Source: Butyricicoccus pullicaecorum
GTDB taxonomy: Bacteria > Bacillota > Clostridia > Oscillospirales > Butyricicoccaceae
Assembly: GCA_018366195.1 (NCBI GenBank)
Contig: JAGZIN010000001.1
Location: forward strand, 186,001 to 250,000
Direction: 5' to 3'
Length of the DNA: 64,000 nucleotides
Shown: piece after piece, positions 31,379 through 44,267 of the stretch
Position numbering within the stretch: position 1 is the first letter of the stretch
How the letters are laid out: each line of letters begins with the position of its first letter
Program-made: the position numbers and the translations under genes
Notes under the pieces: generated by a model
The model's input: only the letters and a program-made list of their open reading frames with translations
Told to the model about the DNA's origin: nothing
The model's database searches: none

Positions 31379-34300
31379 ATGATGGTGAAAGACGTACAGC
31401 ACGGCAAGACGATCAGAAAGAGCTTTGCGCGCATCGAGGAAATCCTCGAGATGCCAAACCTAATCGAGATTCAGAAGAAATCCTACGAGTGGTTTCTTGA
31501 TACAGGGCTGCGTGAGGTTTTTGAAGATGTCTCTGCAATTACCGACTACACCGGCAACCTTGAGCTGACTTTTCTCGACTATGCACTGGACGATCCGAAG
31601 TATAGCATTGAGGAATGTAAGGCGCGTGATGCAACCTTTGCGTGCCCGCTGAAGGTGCGCGTACGCCTGCGCAACAAGGAAACCGGAGAAATCAAGGAAC
31701 AGGAGATTTTCATGGGCGAGTTCCCGCGCATGACACAGTCCGGTACTTTTATTTTTAACGGCGCAGAGCGTGCCATTGTGTCGCAGATTGTTCGTTCTCC
31801 GGGTGTTTATTATGGCAGAGAGCTGGACAAGACAGATAAGGCAATCTTATCTGCGACGGTGATTCCGTACCGTGGTGCATGGCTGGAATACGAGACGGAT
31901 ATGAATGATGTGTTCTATGTCCGTATTGATAAAAACCGTAAAATCCCGATTACCTCTCTCATTCGTGCGCTCGGTGTCAAGACTGACGCAGAAATTCTGG
32001 AGATGTTTGGCGAGGACGAGCGCATTTTGGCGACTCTGGAGCGCGATCCCTCCAAGACAGCAGAAGAAGCGCTCATTGAAATTTACAAGAAGATGCGTCC
32101 GGGTGAGCCGCCCTCGGTGGAGTCGGCGACCAATTTGATGGACGCAATGTTCTTTGACACCCGCCGCTACGATATTTCAGCGGTTGGTCGTTATAAGTAC
32201 AATAAAAAGCTGAATATTGCCCGCCGTCTGGCAGGCCGCAAGCTGCTGGCTCCGGCTGTCGACCCCATGACCGGTGAAATTCTGGCAGAGGAAGGCACTA
32301 TTTTGAACCGAGAGCAGGCGCGCCGCATTGCAGCACGCGGCGTCAATGCCGTAGAGCTGGAATCTGCGGAAGGCAAGGCGGTCAAGGTGTTTGGCAACGA
32401 TATGGTCGATGTTGACGATTTTCAGGAGTATCTTGGCGGTATGGGCGCTGAGGCACTTGGCGTAAAGGAAAAGGTACGCTTTTCTGTGCTCAAGGAAATC
32501 ATCGACACTGGTGCAGCGGGAGAAGAACTCAAAAAGATGGTTGCCGAGCGTATGCATGACCTCATTCCCAAAACCATTATCGTTGATGATATTCTGGCAA
32601 CCATCTGCTATCTGCTCAATATCGGCAACGGGGTTGGCGTAACAGATGATATTGACCATCTGGGCAACCGCCGTCTGCGCTGTGTGGGTGAGCTGCTGCA
32701 AAATCAGGTTCGTATCGGTTTCTCCCGCATGGAGCGCGTGATTCGTGAGCGCATGACCATTCAGGATATGGACACCGTGACCCCGCAGTCTTTGATTAAC
32801 ATTCGTCCAGTAACGGCGGCCATTAAGGAGTTCTTTGGCTCCTCTCCGCTGTCCCAGTTCATGGACCAGAACAACCCGCTTGCTGAGCTGACACACAAGC
32901 GCCGTCTGTCTGCGCTGGGTCCCGGCGGTCTGTCTCGTGACCGCGCTTCCATGGAAGTGCGAGATGTGCATTACAGCCACTATGGCCGTATGTGCCCAAT
33001 CGAGACGCCTGAAGGTCCAAACATCGGTCTGATTTCTTATCTCGCAACCTATGCACGCATCAATGACTTTGGATTCATCGAAGCGCCGTACCGCGTCATC
33101 GACAAGGAAACCGGCCGTGTCACCGATGAAGTCCGCTATATGACAGCAGATGTTGAGGACGAATTCATCGTTTGTCAGGCGTATGAGCCGCTCAATGAAA
33201 ACGGCTGTCTTGCGCATGAACGTATCACCTGCCGTATGCGCGATGAAATCATTGAGGTGGACCGCAAAGATGTTGACCTCATGGACGTATCGCCGCGTAT
33301 GATGGTTTCTGTTGCGACTGCATTCATTCCGTTTCTGGAGCATGACGACGCAAACCGTGCGCTCATGGGTGCAAACATGCAGCGTCAGGCGGTACCGCTT
33401 CTGAAAACAGAGGCACCCGTTGTTGCAACTGGTATGGAATATAAGGCTGCGGTTGACTCCGGCATCATTCCGCTGGCGGAGGGCGATGGTGTTGTTACCC
33501 GCTCGACCGCACGCGAAGTGTGTGTGCGTTATGATAACGGGGAGGAAAAGTCATATCACCTCACCAAATTCCTGCGCTCCAACCAGTCTACCTGTATCAA
33601 TATGCGTCCAATCGTCAATCTGGGCGAGCGCGTAAAGACAGGCGATGTGCTGGCGGACGGTCCGTCTACCGATAAGGGCGAAATTGCACTCGGCAAGAAT
33701 GCGCTCATTGGCTTTATGACATGGGAAGGTTATAACTACGAGGACGCAGTTCTGCTCAACGAGCGTCTGGTACGTGATGATGTATATACCTCCATTCATA
33801 TTGAGGAATATGAGTCGGAGTCCCGTGATACCAAGCTCGGACCGGAAGAAATCACTCGTGACGTGCCGAACGTAGGCGAGGACGCATTGCGTGACTTGGA
33901 CGAGCGCGGCATTATCCGCGTCGGTGCAGAGGTACATGCCGGTGATATTCTGGTGGGTAAGGTCACACCAAAGGGTGAAACAGAGCTGACCGCAGAGGAA
34001 CGTCTCCTGCGTGCGATTTTCGGAGAGAAGGCAAGAGAAGTACGTGATACCTCTCTGCGTGCACCGCATGGTGAATCTGGTATCGTGGTAGATGTTAAGG
34101 TGTTTACCCGTGAGAACGGCGATGAACTGGCTCCGGGCGTGAATATGGTGGTTCGCTGTTATATTGCGCAGAAGCGTAAGATTTCAGTCGGCGACAAGAT
34201 GGCAGGCCGTCACGGTAACAAGGGTGTTATCTCCCGTATCCTGCCGCAGGAGGATATGCCATTCCTCGAAGATGGCACACCGCTGGATATCGTGCTCAAT

Positions 34301-35104
34301 CCGCTCGGCGTACCATCTCGTATGAACATTGGTCAGGTGCTTGAGGTTCATCTGGGCTTTGCGGCGAAGAAGCTGGGCTGGAAGGTCGAGACACCTGTAT
34401 TTGACAGCGCATCGCAGAAGGATATTGAGGATATGCTGGTCAAGGCGGGTTATGATGCAGACGGTAAGAGCTGGCTGTATGATGGCAGAACCGGCGAGCG
34501 CTTTGATAACCGCGTTACCGTTGGCTATATGTATTATCTCAAGCTGCACCATCTGGTTGATGACAAGATTCATGCGCGTTCGACTGGTCCTTACTCGCTG
34601 GTTACCCAGCAGCCTTTGGGTGGTAAGGCACAGTTTGGCGGTCAGCGCTTCGGTGAGATGGAGGTTTGGGCGCTCGAAGCATACGGCGCAGCCTACACCT
34701 TGCAGGAGATTTTGACCGTCAAGTCCGACGATATCACCGGACGTGTTAAGACCTATGAGGCAATCGTGAAGGGGCATAACGTGCCGCAGCCGGGTGTACC
34801 GGAATCCTTCAAGGTGCTGGTTAAGGAATTGCAGTCTTTGTGTCTGGATATCAAGGTGCTAGATGAAAATATGGAGGTCATTGAGCTGTCCGAGGACGAA
34901 GAAGAGGACACCGATTTCAACAATCGTGCGATGCCTGAGGAGTCCACTGCCGGTACAGACGCAGAGTTTGCAGCCGCTGGCTTCGGCATCAATGAGGCTG
35001 AAGAAGGCGACACCGACTTGGGTGCCTTTGACAGCACGGAAGATGAGGTAGATGATGACCTCATGGAGGAAGACAGCTACGACGATGGCGATTTTGATGA
35101 ATAA
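31379..35104 (+). CDS. rpoB: DNA-directed RNA polymerase subunit beta
   Basis: 1241 residues, cytosolic core RNA polymerase subunit. Recognised by KTIRKSFARIEEILEMPNLIE at the start, MGEFPRMTQSGTFIFNGAERA, the rifampicin region (GSSPLSQFMDQNNPLAELTHKRR, positions about 480-503), the lobe motif CPIETPEGPNIGLI, and GDKMAGRHGNKGV near the active centre. The rifampicin region has Pro where E. coli has Gln510. The C terminus is a long Asp/Glu-rich tail of about 60 residues. The start is one of two adjacent ATG (31379 or 31382); GGAG is 13 bases upstream, so initiation looks weak. Followed after 28 bases by rpoC. The first gene of the pair here; rplJL are not upstream in this window. Confidence 0.96.
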   Translation: MMVKDVQHGKTIRKSFARIEEILEMPNLIEIQKKSYEWFLDTGLREVFEDVSAITDYTGNLELTFLDYALDDPKYSIEECKARDATFACPLKVRVRLRNKETGEIKEQEIFMGEFPRMTQSGTFIFNGAERAIVSQIVRSPGVYYGRELDKTDKAILSATVIPYRGAWLEYETDMNDVFYVRIDKNRKIPITSLIRALGVKTDAEILEMFGEDERILATLERDPSKTAEEALIEIYKKMRPGEPPSVESATNLMDAMFFDTRRYDISAVGRYKYNKKLNIARRLAGRKLLAPAVDPMTGEILAEEGTILNREQARRIAARGVNAVELESAEGKAVKVFGNDMVDVDDFQEYLGGMGAEALGVKEKVRFSVLKEIIDTGAAGEELKKMVAERMHDLIPKTIIVDDILATICYLLNIGNGVGVTDDIDHLGNRRLRCVGELLQNQVRIGFSRMERVIRERMTIQDMDTVTPQSLINIRPVTAAIKEFFGSSPLSQFMDQNNPLAELTHKRRLSALGPGGLSRDRASMEVRDVHYSHYGRMCPIETPEGPNIGLISYLATYARINDFGFIEAPYRVIDKETGRVTDEVRYMTADVEDEFIVCQAYEPLNENGCLAHERITCRMRDEIIEVDRKDVDLMDVSPRMMVSVATAFIPFLEHDDANRALMGANMQRQAVPLLKTEAPVVATGMEYKAAVDSGIIPLAEGDGVVTRSTAREVCVRYDNGEEKSYHLTKFLRSNQSTCINMRPIVNLGERVKTGDVLADGPSTDKGEIALGKNALIGFMTWEGYNYEDAVLLNERLVRDDVYTSIHIEEYESESRDTKLGPEEITRDVPNVGEDALRDLDERGIIRVGAEVHAGDILVGKVTPKGETELTAEERLLRAIFGEKAREVRDTSLRAPHGESGIVVDVKVFTRENGDELAPGVNMVVRCYIAQKRKISVGDKMAGRHGNKGVISRILPQEDMPFLEDGTPLDIVLNPLGVPSRMNIGQVLEVHLGFAAKKLGWKVETPVFDSASQKDIEDMLVKAGYDADGKSWLYDGRTGERFDNRVTVGYMYYLKLHHLVDDKIHARSTGPYSLVTQQPLGGKAQFGGQRFGEMEVWALEAYGAAYTLQEILTVKSDDITGRVKTYEAIVKGHNVPQPGVPESFKVLVKELQSLCLDIKVLDENMEVIELSEDEEEDTDFNNRAMPEESTAGTDAEFAAAGFGINEAEEGDTDLGAFDSTEDEVDDDLMEEDSYDDGDFDE

Positions 35105-35132
35105 TGCGGATACAGGAGGAGCTTTCTAAACT

Positions 35133-38660
<3,528 letters not shown>

Positions 38661-38663
38661 AAA

Positions 38664-38704
38664 ATCACATGTCGGGGAGCACTGAGAGGTGCTCCCTGAT
38701 TTTA
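38664..38704 (+). terminator. Terminator of rpoBC
   Basis: Core stem GGGAGCAC (38675-38682), a 6-base loop, GTGCTCCC (38689-38696), extended by AAATCA/TGATTT flanks; T-rich tail. Nothing else is seen from here to the promoter at 38906. Confidence 0.75.
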
Positions 38705-38905
38705 CATTTTGATATGCTTGCCATTGGTATGTCTTGAATCGCTCCCCAAAACAAGATAAGACAGGAAGCTATGATAGATGCAGGAGAAAAGCAGGAAAAA
38801 CAAAGGGATTTATGTATTTATCCGAGTGAAAAGGGAAAAATAGACAGGCAGAGCAGCCTGTTGGAAGAAATTCTTGTAAAAAAGAGGGAATTGTAAAAAA
38901 AAGAC

Positions 38906-38934
38906 TTGACCATGGCGGGACACCACGTTATAAT
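38906..38934 (+). promoter_or_regulatory. Promoter of the str operon
   Basis: TTGACC (38906-38911), a 17-base spacer and TATAAT (38929-38934), 31 bases before the L7Ae-like gene. Confidence 0.85.
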
Positions 38935-38964
38935 ATAGAGGTATGCGGTATAGGAGGTTACAAT

Positions 38965-39216
38965 ATGCTTTCTGAATTATCGCAGGCGGCTAAAGTCGTC
39001 GGCGTGAAACAGTCCCAAAAAGCCATTCGCGAGGGCAATGCAAAGATGGTTTTTGTGGCTGATGATGCCGAACAGCGTGTGATTCGCCCCATTCGGGAAC
39101 TGTGCGACGAAATGCAGGTTCCCCTTTCCGAGATTCCAACCATGACGGAGCTTGGAGATGCAGCCGGCATTGATGTCGGTGCAGCGGTGGTTACGCTGCT
39201 GAGGTCTGCTAATTAA
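38965..39216 (+). CDS. rplGB: Ribosomal L7Ae/L30e-like RNA-binding protein (YbxF type)
   Basis: 83 residues of the L7Ae superfamily, which binds kink-turn RNA. Seen: VVGVKQSQKAIREGNAKMVFVADDAE at the start (G-x-K-x2-KAI motif), MQVPLSEIPTMTELG, and a hydrophobic C-terminal AAVVTLL. The location between rpoC and rpsL is the typical Firmicute position of ybxF. GGAGG precedes the ATG. First gene of the str operon; its own role in translation is not settled. Confidence 0.93.
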   Translation: MLSELSQAAKVVGVKQSQKAIREGNAKMVFVADDAEQRVIRPIRELCDEMQVPLSEIPTMTELGDAAGIDVGAAVVTLLRSAN

Positions 39217-39270
39217 ATGGGTCTTGCCCGTTTAATATAGAAAATATTTTTGAAAGAAGGAGGAAATAGA

Positions 39271-39690
39271 ATGCCTACTTTTAACCAGCTCGTTCGTAAG
39301 GGACGTGAGACAGTGACTGCAAAGTCCACCGCTCCTGCTCTTCAGGTTGGTCTGAACTCTCTGAAGAAGAAGACCACGGAGCAGTCTGCTCCGCAGAAGC
39401 GCGGTGTCTGCACCACTGTTAAGACCATGACCCCGAAGAAGCCGAACTCTGCTCTGCGTAAGATTGCTCGTGTAAAGCTGACAAACGGTATGGAGGTGTC
39501 TGCTTACATTCCGGGTATCGGCCATAACCTGCAGGAGCACTCTGTTGTAATGGTTCGCGGCGGTCGTGTAAAGGACCTGCCAGGTGTACGTTACCACATC
39601 ATTCGCGGCGTTCTGGATACACAGGGCGTTGCAAACCGCAAGCAGGCGCGCTCCAAATACGGCGCAAAGCGCCCGAAGGCTGGCAAGTAA
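39271..39690 (+). CDS. rpsL: 30S ribosomal protein S12
   Basis: 139 residues. Conserved S12 decoding-centre loops: TPKKPNSALRKIARVKLTN (the Lys in KPNSA is a streptomycin-resistance position) and GGRVKDLPGVRYHIIRG. MPTFNQLVRKGRE is the usual N terminus. AAGGAGG lies upstream of the ATG; an upstream in-frame TTG lacks a site. The C-terminal SKYGAKRPKAGK is typical. Second gene of the str operon. Confidence 0.98.
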   Translation: MPTFNQLVRKGRETVTAKSTAPALQVGLNSLKKKTTEQSAPQKRGVCTTVKTMTPKKPNSALRKIARVKLTNGMEVSAYIPGIGHNLQEHSVVMVRGGRVKDLPGVRYHIIRGVLDTQGVANRKQARSKYGAKRPKAGK

Positions 39691-39951
39691 TCCGCATTTT
39701 TATTTCCGTAGCCTGATAGATGACTGCGCGGCATTTGTCCGCGCCCTCGTCCTCGGTTTTACGAAAATCTGCCGGATTGTCTGTCTGCATCAAAGTCTTT
39801 GAGAGCTGCTGCTTCGCAAAGCAATCGTTCAGTCTTTTGAGAGACTGACCCACCGCTTTGTCTTTCCCGAGGGAAAGACAGGCGCAACACGGCACACATA
39901 GGGTGCGCCGAGTACCAATGAAATCATTTCTATATGAAGGAGGGAAGTAAA
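39691..39951 (+). other. Long structured spacer between rpsL and rpsG
   Basis: A 261-base gap between two genes that are usually close together. It holds a series of stem-loops: GCGCGG-CATTTGT-CCGCGC near 39727-39745, CAGTC...GACTG near 39832-39847, GTCTTTCCC-GA-GGGAAAGAC at 39860-39879, and GGCGCA...TGCGCC near 39881-39910. No coding frame is convincing. It may be a translational control RNA, a processing site, or a decayed intergenic repeat inserted into the operon. Confidence 0.5.
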
Positions 39952-40422
39952 GTGCCAAGAAGAGGAAATGTTCCCAAGAGAGACGTTCTGCCCGATCCAA
40001 TGTACAACTCGAAGCTCGTTACCAAGCTGGTCAACTCGATTATGCTCGACGGTAAGAAGGGTGTCGCGCAGAAGGTCGTTTATGGTGCTTTTGACATCGT
40101 TCGCGACAAGACTGGTCGTGAGCCGCTGGAGGTTTTTACCGAGGCGATGGAAAATATTATGCCATCTCTGGAGGTTAAGGCGCGCCGTGTAGGCGGTGCT
40201 ACCTACCAGGTTCCGATGGAGGTTCGTCCAGAGCGTCGTCAGACTCTGGGTCTGCGCTGGATCACCAAGTATTCTCGTGCACGCAGCGAGAAGACCATGC
40301 GTGAGCGTCTGGCTGGCGAGATTATGGACGCTTGCAACAATCTGGGCGGCTCTGTGAAGAAGCGTGAAGATACGCACAAGATGGCAGAGGCGAACAAGGC
40401 ATTCGCTCACTACCGTTATTAA
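39952..40422 (+). CDS. rpsG: 30S ribosomal protein S7
   Basis: 156 residues, the usual S7 length. Binds 16S rRNA and starts assembly of the 30S head; in many bacteria S7 also represses its operon. Seen: PRRGNVPKRDVLPDPMYNS, LDGKKGVAQKVVYGA, RVGGATYQVPMEVRPERR, and the C-terminal GGSVKKREDTHKMAEANKAF. The start codon is GTG (39952) with AAGGAGGG upstream. Third ribosomal gene of the str operon. Confidence 0.98.
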   Translation: MPRRGNVPKRDVLPDPMYNSKLVTKLVNSIMLDGKKGVAQKVVYGAFDIVRDKTGREPLEVFTEAMENIMPSLEVKARRVGGATYQVPMEVRPERRQTLGLRWITKYSRARSEKTMRERLAGEIMDACNNLGGSVKKREDTHKMAEANKAFAHYRY

Positions 40423-40452
40423 TTTACGGCAGTATTTGAAAGGAGAGCAAAC

Positions 40453-42537
40453 ATGCCTAGAGAGTTTTCGCTGGCTAAAACCAGAAACATCGGCATCATG
40501 GCACACATTGATGCTGGTAAAACAACTACGACCGAGCGTATTCTGTATTACACCGGCGTAAATTATAAGGTTGGCGATACCCATGATGGTACCGCTACCA
40601 TGGACTGGATGGAGCAGGAGCAGGAACGTGGTATTACCATTACCTCTGCTGCAACCACCTGTCAGTGGAAGGAGCACCGTATCAACATCATTGATACCCC
40701 AGGTCACGTTGACTTCACCGTTGAGGTGCAGCGTTCTCTGCGTGTACTCGATGGTTCGGTGACTGTATTTTGTGCAAAGGGCGGTGTAGAGCCGCAGTCT
40801 GAGACCGTTTGGCATCAGGCTGACGACTATAAGGTTCCGCGTATGGCGTTCGTCAACAAGATGGACATCATGGGTGCTGACTTCTACAACGTTATTGATA
40901 TGATGAAGGACCGCCTCAAGTGTAATGCGGTTCCGATTCAGCTGCCAATCGGCAAGGAAGAAACCTTTAAGGGCATCGTCGATTTGATGACCATGCGTGC
41001 AGAGGTTTACTATGACGATATGGGCAAGGATATCCGCGATGAGGATATTCCGGCGGATATGATGGACAAAGCGCAGGAATACCATGATGCAATGGTAGAG
41101 TCCATCTGTGAGCTCGATGAGGACCTCATGATGAAGTACCTCGAAGGCGAGGAGATTTCGGTTGATGAGTTGAAGGCTGCTCTGCGTAAGGGTGTCTGCA
41201 ACGTAGAAATCATTCCGGTTATGTGTGGTACTGCATACCGCATGAAGGGCGTACAGATGCTGCTGGACGCAGTTGTTGACTATATGCCTGCTCCAACAGA
41301 TGTTCCTGCAATCAAGGGTATCAATCCGGACACCGAGGAAGAAGATGAGCGCCCGTCTTCTGATGAGGCACCATTCTCTGCGCTGGCATTTAAGATTATG
41401 ACTGACCCGTACGTTGGTCGTCTGACCTTCTTCCGCGTTTATTCGGGTACCATCGCTGCGGGTTCTTCGGTTCTCAATGCAACCAAGGGACATCGTGAGC
41501 GTCTGGGTCGTATTCTGCAGATGCATGCAAATTCCCGTAAGGACATTGATGTCGTTTATGCAGGTGATATCGCTGCTGGTGTTGGCTTTAAGAATACAAC
41601 GACTGGTGATACCCTGTGTGATGAAAAGCACCCAATTATTCTCGAGTCGATGAACTTCCCGGAGCCTGTTATCCGTGTTGCAATCGAGCCAAAGACAAAG
41701 GCTGGTCAGGAGAAGATGGGCGTTGCACTGTCCAAGCTGGCTGAGGAAGACCCGACTTTCCGCACCTATACAGATGAGGAAACCGGTCAGACCATTATCG
41801 CTGGTATGGGTGAGCTCCATCTGGAAATTATCGTTGACCGTCTGCTTCGCGAATTTAAGGTAGAAGCAAATGTAGGTGAACCGCAGGTTGCTTACAAGGA
41901 GACCATTCGCCGCTCTGCTGATGTGGACATGAAGTATGCACGTCAGTCCGGTGGTAAGGGTCAGTATGGTCACGTTAAGATTATCGTTGAGCCAAATGAA
42001 TCCGGTAAGGGTTACGAGTTCATCAACAAGGTTGTTGGCGGCGCAATCCCGAAGGAATATATCGAACCTGTCAATCAGGGTATCCAGGGCGCAATGCAGG
42101 CTGGTGTACTCGCTGGTTATCCGGTAGTAGACGTTAAGGTCACTCTGTATGATGGATCGTTCCATGAAGTTGACTCCTCAGAAATGGCGTTTAAAATCGC
42201 TGGTTCTATGGCGTTTAAGGAAGCAATGCGCAAGGCAGATCCGGTTCTGATGGAGCCAATCATGCAGGTTGATGTCATGGTTCCGGAAGACTATATGGGT
42301 GACGTAATCGGTGGCTTGAATGCACGCCGTGGTCAGATTCAGGGTATGGAGCCGCGTGGCGGTGTTCAGGCAATTGGTGCATCAGTACCGCTGTCTGAGA
42401 TGTTCGGTTATGCAACTGCACTCCGTTCCAGCACACAGGGTCGTGGTCAGTATACCATGTCTCCGAGCCACTACACGGAGGTTCCGAAGTCCGTACAGGA
42501 TAAAATTATTGACGCACGCAATAAAAACGACAACTAA
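40453..42537 (+). CDS. fusA: Elongation factor G
   Basis: 694 residues, the ribosomal translocase GTPase. G motifs: AHIDAGKTTTTE (G1), RGITITSA (G2), DTPGHVDF (G3), NKMD (G4). Domain IV contains GGQYGHV-like and YDGSFHEVDSSEMAF, and domain V ends in SPSHYTEVPKSVQDKII. AAGGAGAG lies before the ATG. In line with rpsG (30-base gap) and tuf (111-base gap). Confidence 0.98.
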   Translation: MPREFSLAKTRNIGIMAHIDAGKTTTTERILYYTGVNYKVGDTHDGTATMDWMEQEQERGITITSAATTCQWKEHRINIIDTPGHVDFTVEVQRSLRVLDGSVTVFCAKGGVEPQSETVWHQADDYKVPRMAFVNKMDIMGADFYNVIDMMKDRLKCNAVPIQLPIGKEETFKGIVDLMTMRAEVYYDDMGKDIRDEDIPADMMDKAQEYHDAMVESICELDEDLMMKYLEGEEISVDELKAALRKGVCNVEIIPVMCGTAYRMKGVQMLLDAVVDYMPAPTDVPAIKGINPDTEEEDERPSSDEAPFSALAFKIMTDPYVGRLTFFRVYSGTIAAGSSVLNATKGHRERLGRILQMHANSRKDIDVVYAGDIAAGVGFKNTTTGDTLCDEKHPIILESMNFPEPVIRVAIEPKTKAGQEKMGVALSKLAEEDPTFRTYTDEETGQTIIAGMGELHLEIIVDRLLREFKVEANVGEPQVAYKETIRRSADVDMKYARQSGGKGQYGHVKIIVEPNESGKGYEFINKVVGGAIPKEYIEPVNQGIQGAMQAGVLAGYPVVDVKVTLYDGSFHEVDSSEMAFKIAGSMAFKEAMRKADPVLMEPIMQVDVMVPEDYMGDVIGGLNARRGQIQGMEPRGGVQAIGASVPLSEMFGYATALRSSTQGRGQYTMSPSHYTEVPKSVQDKIIDARNKNDN

Positions 42538-42648
42538 TAGTTGATTTTTTTGCGAAAGTATTTTAGAATAGTGTTATCAATTGACTTATTCTACGAAGAG
42601 ACATTCTAAAAAGGAATGTTTTCAAAAACACACAAGGAGGCTTCTCAA

Positions 42649-43851
42649 ATGGCTAAGGAAAAATTTGAACGTAATAAGCCGCATCTTAACATTGGTACTA
42701 TCGGTCACGTTGACCATGGTAAGACCACTCTGACTGCGGCAATCACCAAGGTTTTGGCTCTGCTGGGTGACGCTGAGTTCCAGGCATACGACGCAATCGA
42801 CAAGGCTCCGGAAGAGAAGGAGCGCGGCATTACCATCAACACCTCTCACGTTGAGTATCAGACCGAGAAGCGTCACTATGCTCACGTTGACTGCCCAGGT
42901 CATGCGGACTACGTTAAGAACATGATTACTGGTGCTGCTCAGATGGACGGTGCTATCCTCGTTGTTTCCTCTGCAGACGGCCCGATGCCTCAGACTCGTG
43001 AGCACATTCTGCTCGCTCGTCAGGTAGGCGTTCCTTATATCGTTGTATTCATGAACAAGGTTGACCAGGTTGACGATCCTGAGCTGCTGGATTTGGTAGA
43101 AATGGAAATCCGCGACCTGCTGTCCACTTATGATTTCCCGGGCGATGACACTCCGGTTATCCGTGGTTCCGCTCTGAACGTTCTGACTTGCGAGTCCAAG
43201 GATCCGGCTGCTCCGGAGTACGCTTGCGTTCGTGAGCTGATGGACGCTGTTGACAGCTACATTCCGGACCCGACTCGTAACGACGAGCTGCCGTTCCTGA
43301 TGCCTGTCGAGGACGTATTCTCCATCACTGGTCGTGGTACTGTTGCTACTGGCCGTGTAGAGCGTGGCGTTCTGAAGCTGAGTGAGGAAGTTGAAATCGT
43401 AGGTCTGATGGAGGCTCCTCGCAAGACTGTTGTAACCGGTATCGAAATGTTCCGCAAGCTGCTGGACTACGCTGAGGCTGGTGACAACATCGGTGCTCTG
43501 CTCCGTGGTATCCAGAAGACTGATATCGAGCGTGGTCAGGTTCTGGCTAAGCCGGGTACCATTCACCCGCACACCAAGTTCAAGGGTCAGGTATACGTTC
43601 TGAAGAAGGAAGAGGGCGGCCGTCATACTCCTTTCTTCAACAACTACCGTCCTCAGTTCTACTTCCGTACAACTGACGTAACCGGTGTCATTGCTCTGCC
43701 GGAAGGCACTGAGATGTGCATGCCTGGCGATAACGTTGAAATGGACGTTGAGCTGATTACTCCTATCGCTATCGAGGAAGGTCTGCGTTTCGCTATCCGT
43801 GAGGGTGGTCGTACCGTAGGTTCCGGCGTTGTTGTAAAGGTTAACGAGTAA
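42649..43851 (+). CDS. tuf: Elongation factor Tu
   Basis: 400 residues. Brings aminoacyl-tRNA to the ribosome; its exchange factor is the tsf product. Motifs GHVDHGKTTLTAAI (G1), RGITINTSHVEY (switch I), DCPGHADYVKNMITGAAQMDG (G3), NKVDQVDD (G4). The C-terminal domain has YRPQFYFRTTDVTG and ends GSGVVVKVNE. AAGGAGG before ATG 42649; an upstream in-frame ATG at 42616 lacks a site and gives a non-family N terminus. Ends the str operon at a strong terminator. Confidence 0.98.
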   Translation: MAKEKFERNKPHLNIGTIGHVDHGKTTLTAAITKVLALLGDAEFQAYDAIDKAPEEKERGITINTSHVEYQTEKRHYAHVDCPGHADYVKNMITGAAQMDGAILVVSSADGPMPQTREHILLARQVGVPYIVVFMNKVDQVDDPELLDLVEMEIRDLLSTYDFPGDDTPVIRGSALNVLTCESKDPAAPEYACVRELMDAVDSYIPDPTRNDELPFLMPVEDVFSITGRGTVATGRVERGVLKLSEEVEIVGLMEAPRKTVVTGIEMFRKLLDYAEAGDNIGALLRGIQKTDIERGQVLAKPGTIHPHTKFKGQVYVLKKEEGGRHTPFFNNYRPQFYFRTTDVTGVIALPEGTEMCMPGDNVEMDVELITPIAIEEGLRFAIREGGRTVGSGVVVKVNE

Positions 43852-43865
43852 TTCGTAAATTTTTC

Positions 43866-43898
43866 AAAGTCCCTGCCATTTGGCAGGGACTTTTTTTC
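43866..43898 (+). terminator. Terminator of the str operon
   Basis: AAAGTCCCTGCCA (43866-43878) folds back on 43881-43893, followed by T residues. Confidence 0.92.
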
Positions 43899-43962
43899 CT
43901 TTTATAAAAAATGCACACGCTTTCTTTTTCCTACATAGAATGGAAAAAGGAGGTGTAATCCA

Positions 43963-44250
43963 ATGAGCTTTCTGGGGCAATGTATCATTGGGACATTTGC
44001 GGCAATCGGCTTCATTTGCATTTTGAAAATGGGATATGATATAATCTTTAATAGCATGGTCTGTCCAAAAGGAAAAGCAGTATTATATATTTATGCACCA
44101 AAGGAAGATGCGCAGACCGAACAGCTGCTTCGACAGGCAGTGTTGGCACGTAGAGCGTATTTGCCGGGAATGGTAATTTATTGGCTGGATACCGGAAAAT
44201 CAGAGAGAGAAGAAATAGAGAATGTGATTCGGGACGACCACGTAATCTAG
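43963..44250 (+). CDS. Small membrane-anchored protein (95 aa)
   Basis: One N-terminal membrane segment (about residues 5-30, GTFAAIGFICILKMGYDIIF). Then a cytosolic or external part with KAVLYIYAPKEDAQTEQLL and a charged C terminus. No family recognised. AAAGGAGGTG precedes the ATG, a very strong site, so it is probably expressed. The stop is 18 bases before recD2, suggesting an operon with recD2 and comF. Confidence 0.75.
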   Translation: MSFLGQCIIGTFAAIGFICILKMGYDIIFNSMVCPKGKAVLYIYAPKEDAQTEQLLRQAVLARRAYLPGMVIYWLDTGKSEREEIENVIRDDHVI

Positions 44251-44267
44251 GAGAAAGCGGAAAGGAA

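Noticed and set aside
39829..42165. Long open frame antisense to rpsG and fusA (778 codons)
   Set aside because: Shadow of highly expressed genes with strong codon bias; no family resemblance.
42622..43626. Open frame antisense to tuf
   Set aside because: Same reason; EF-Tu codon bias removes stops on the opposite strand.
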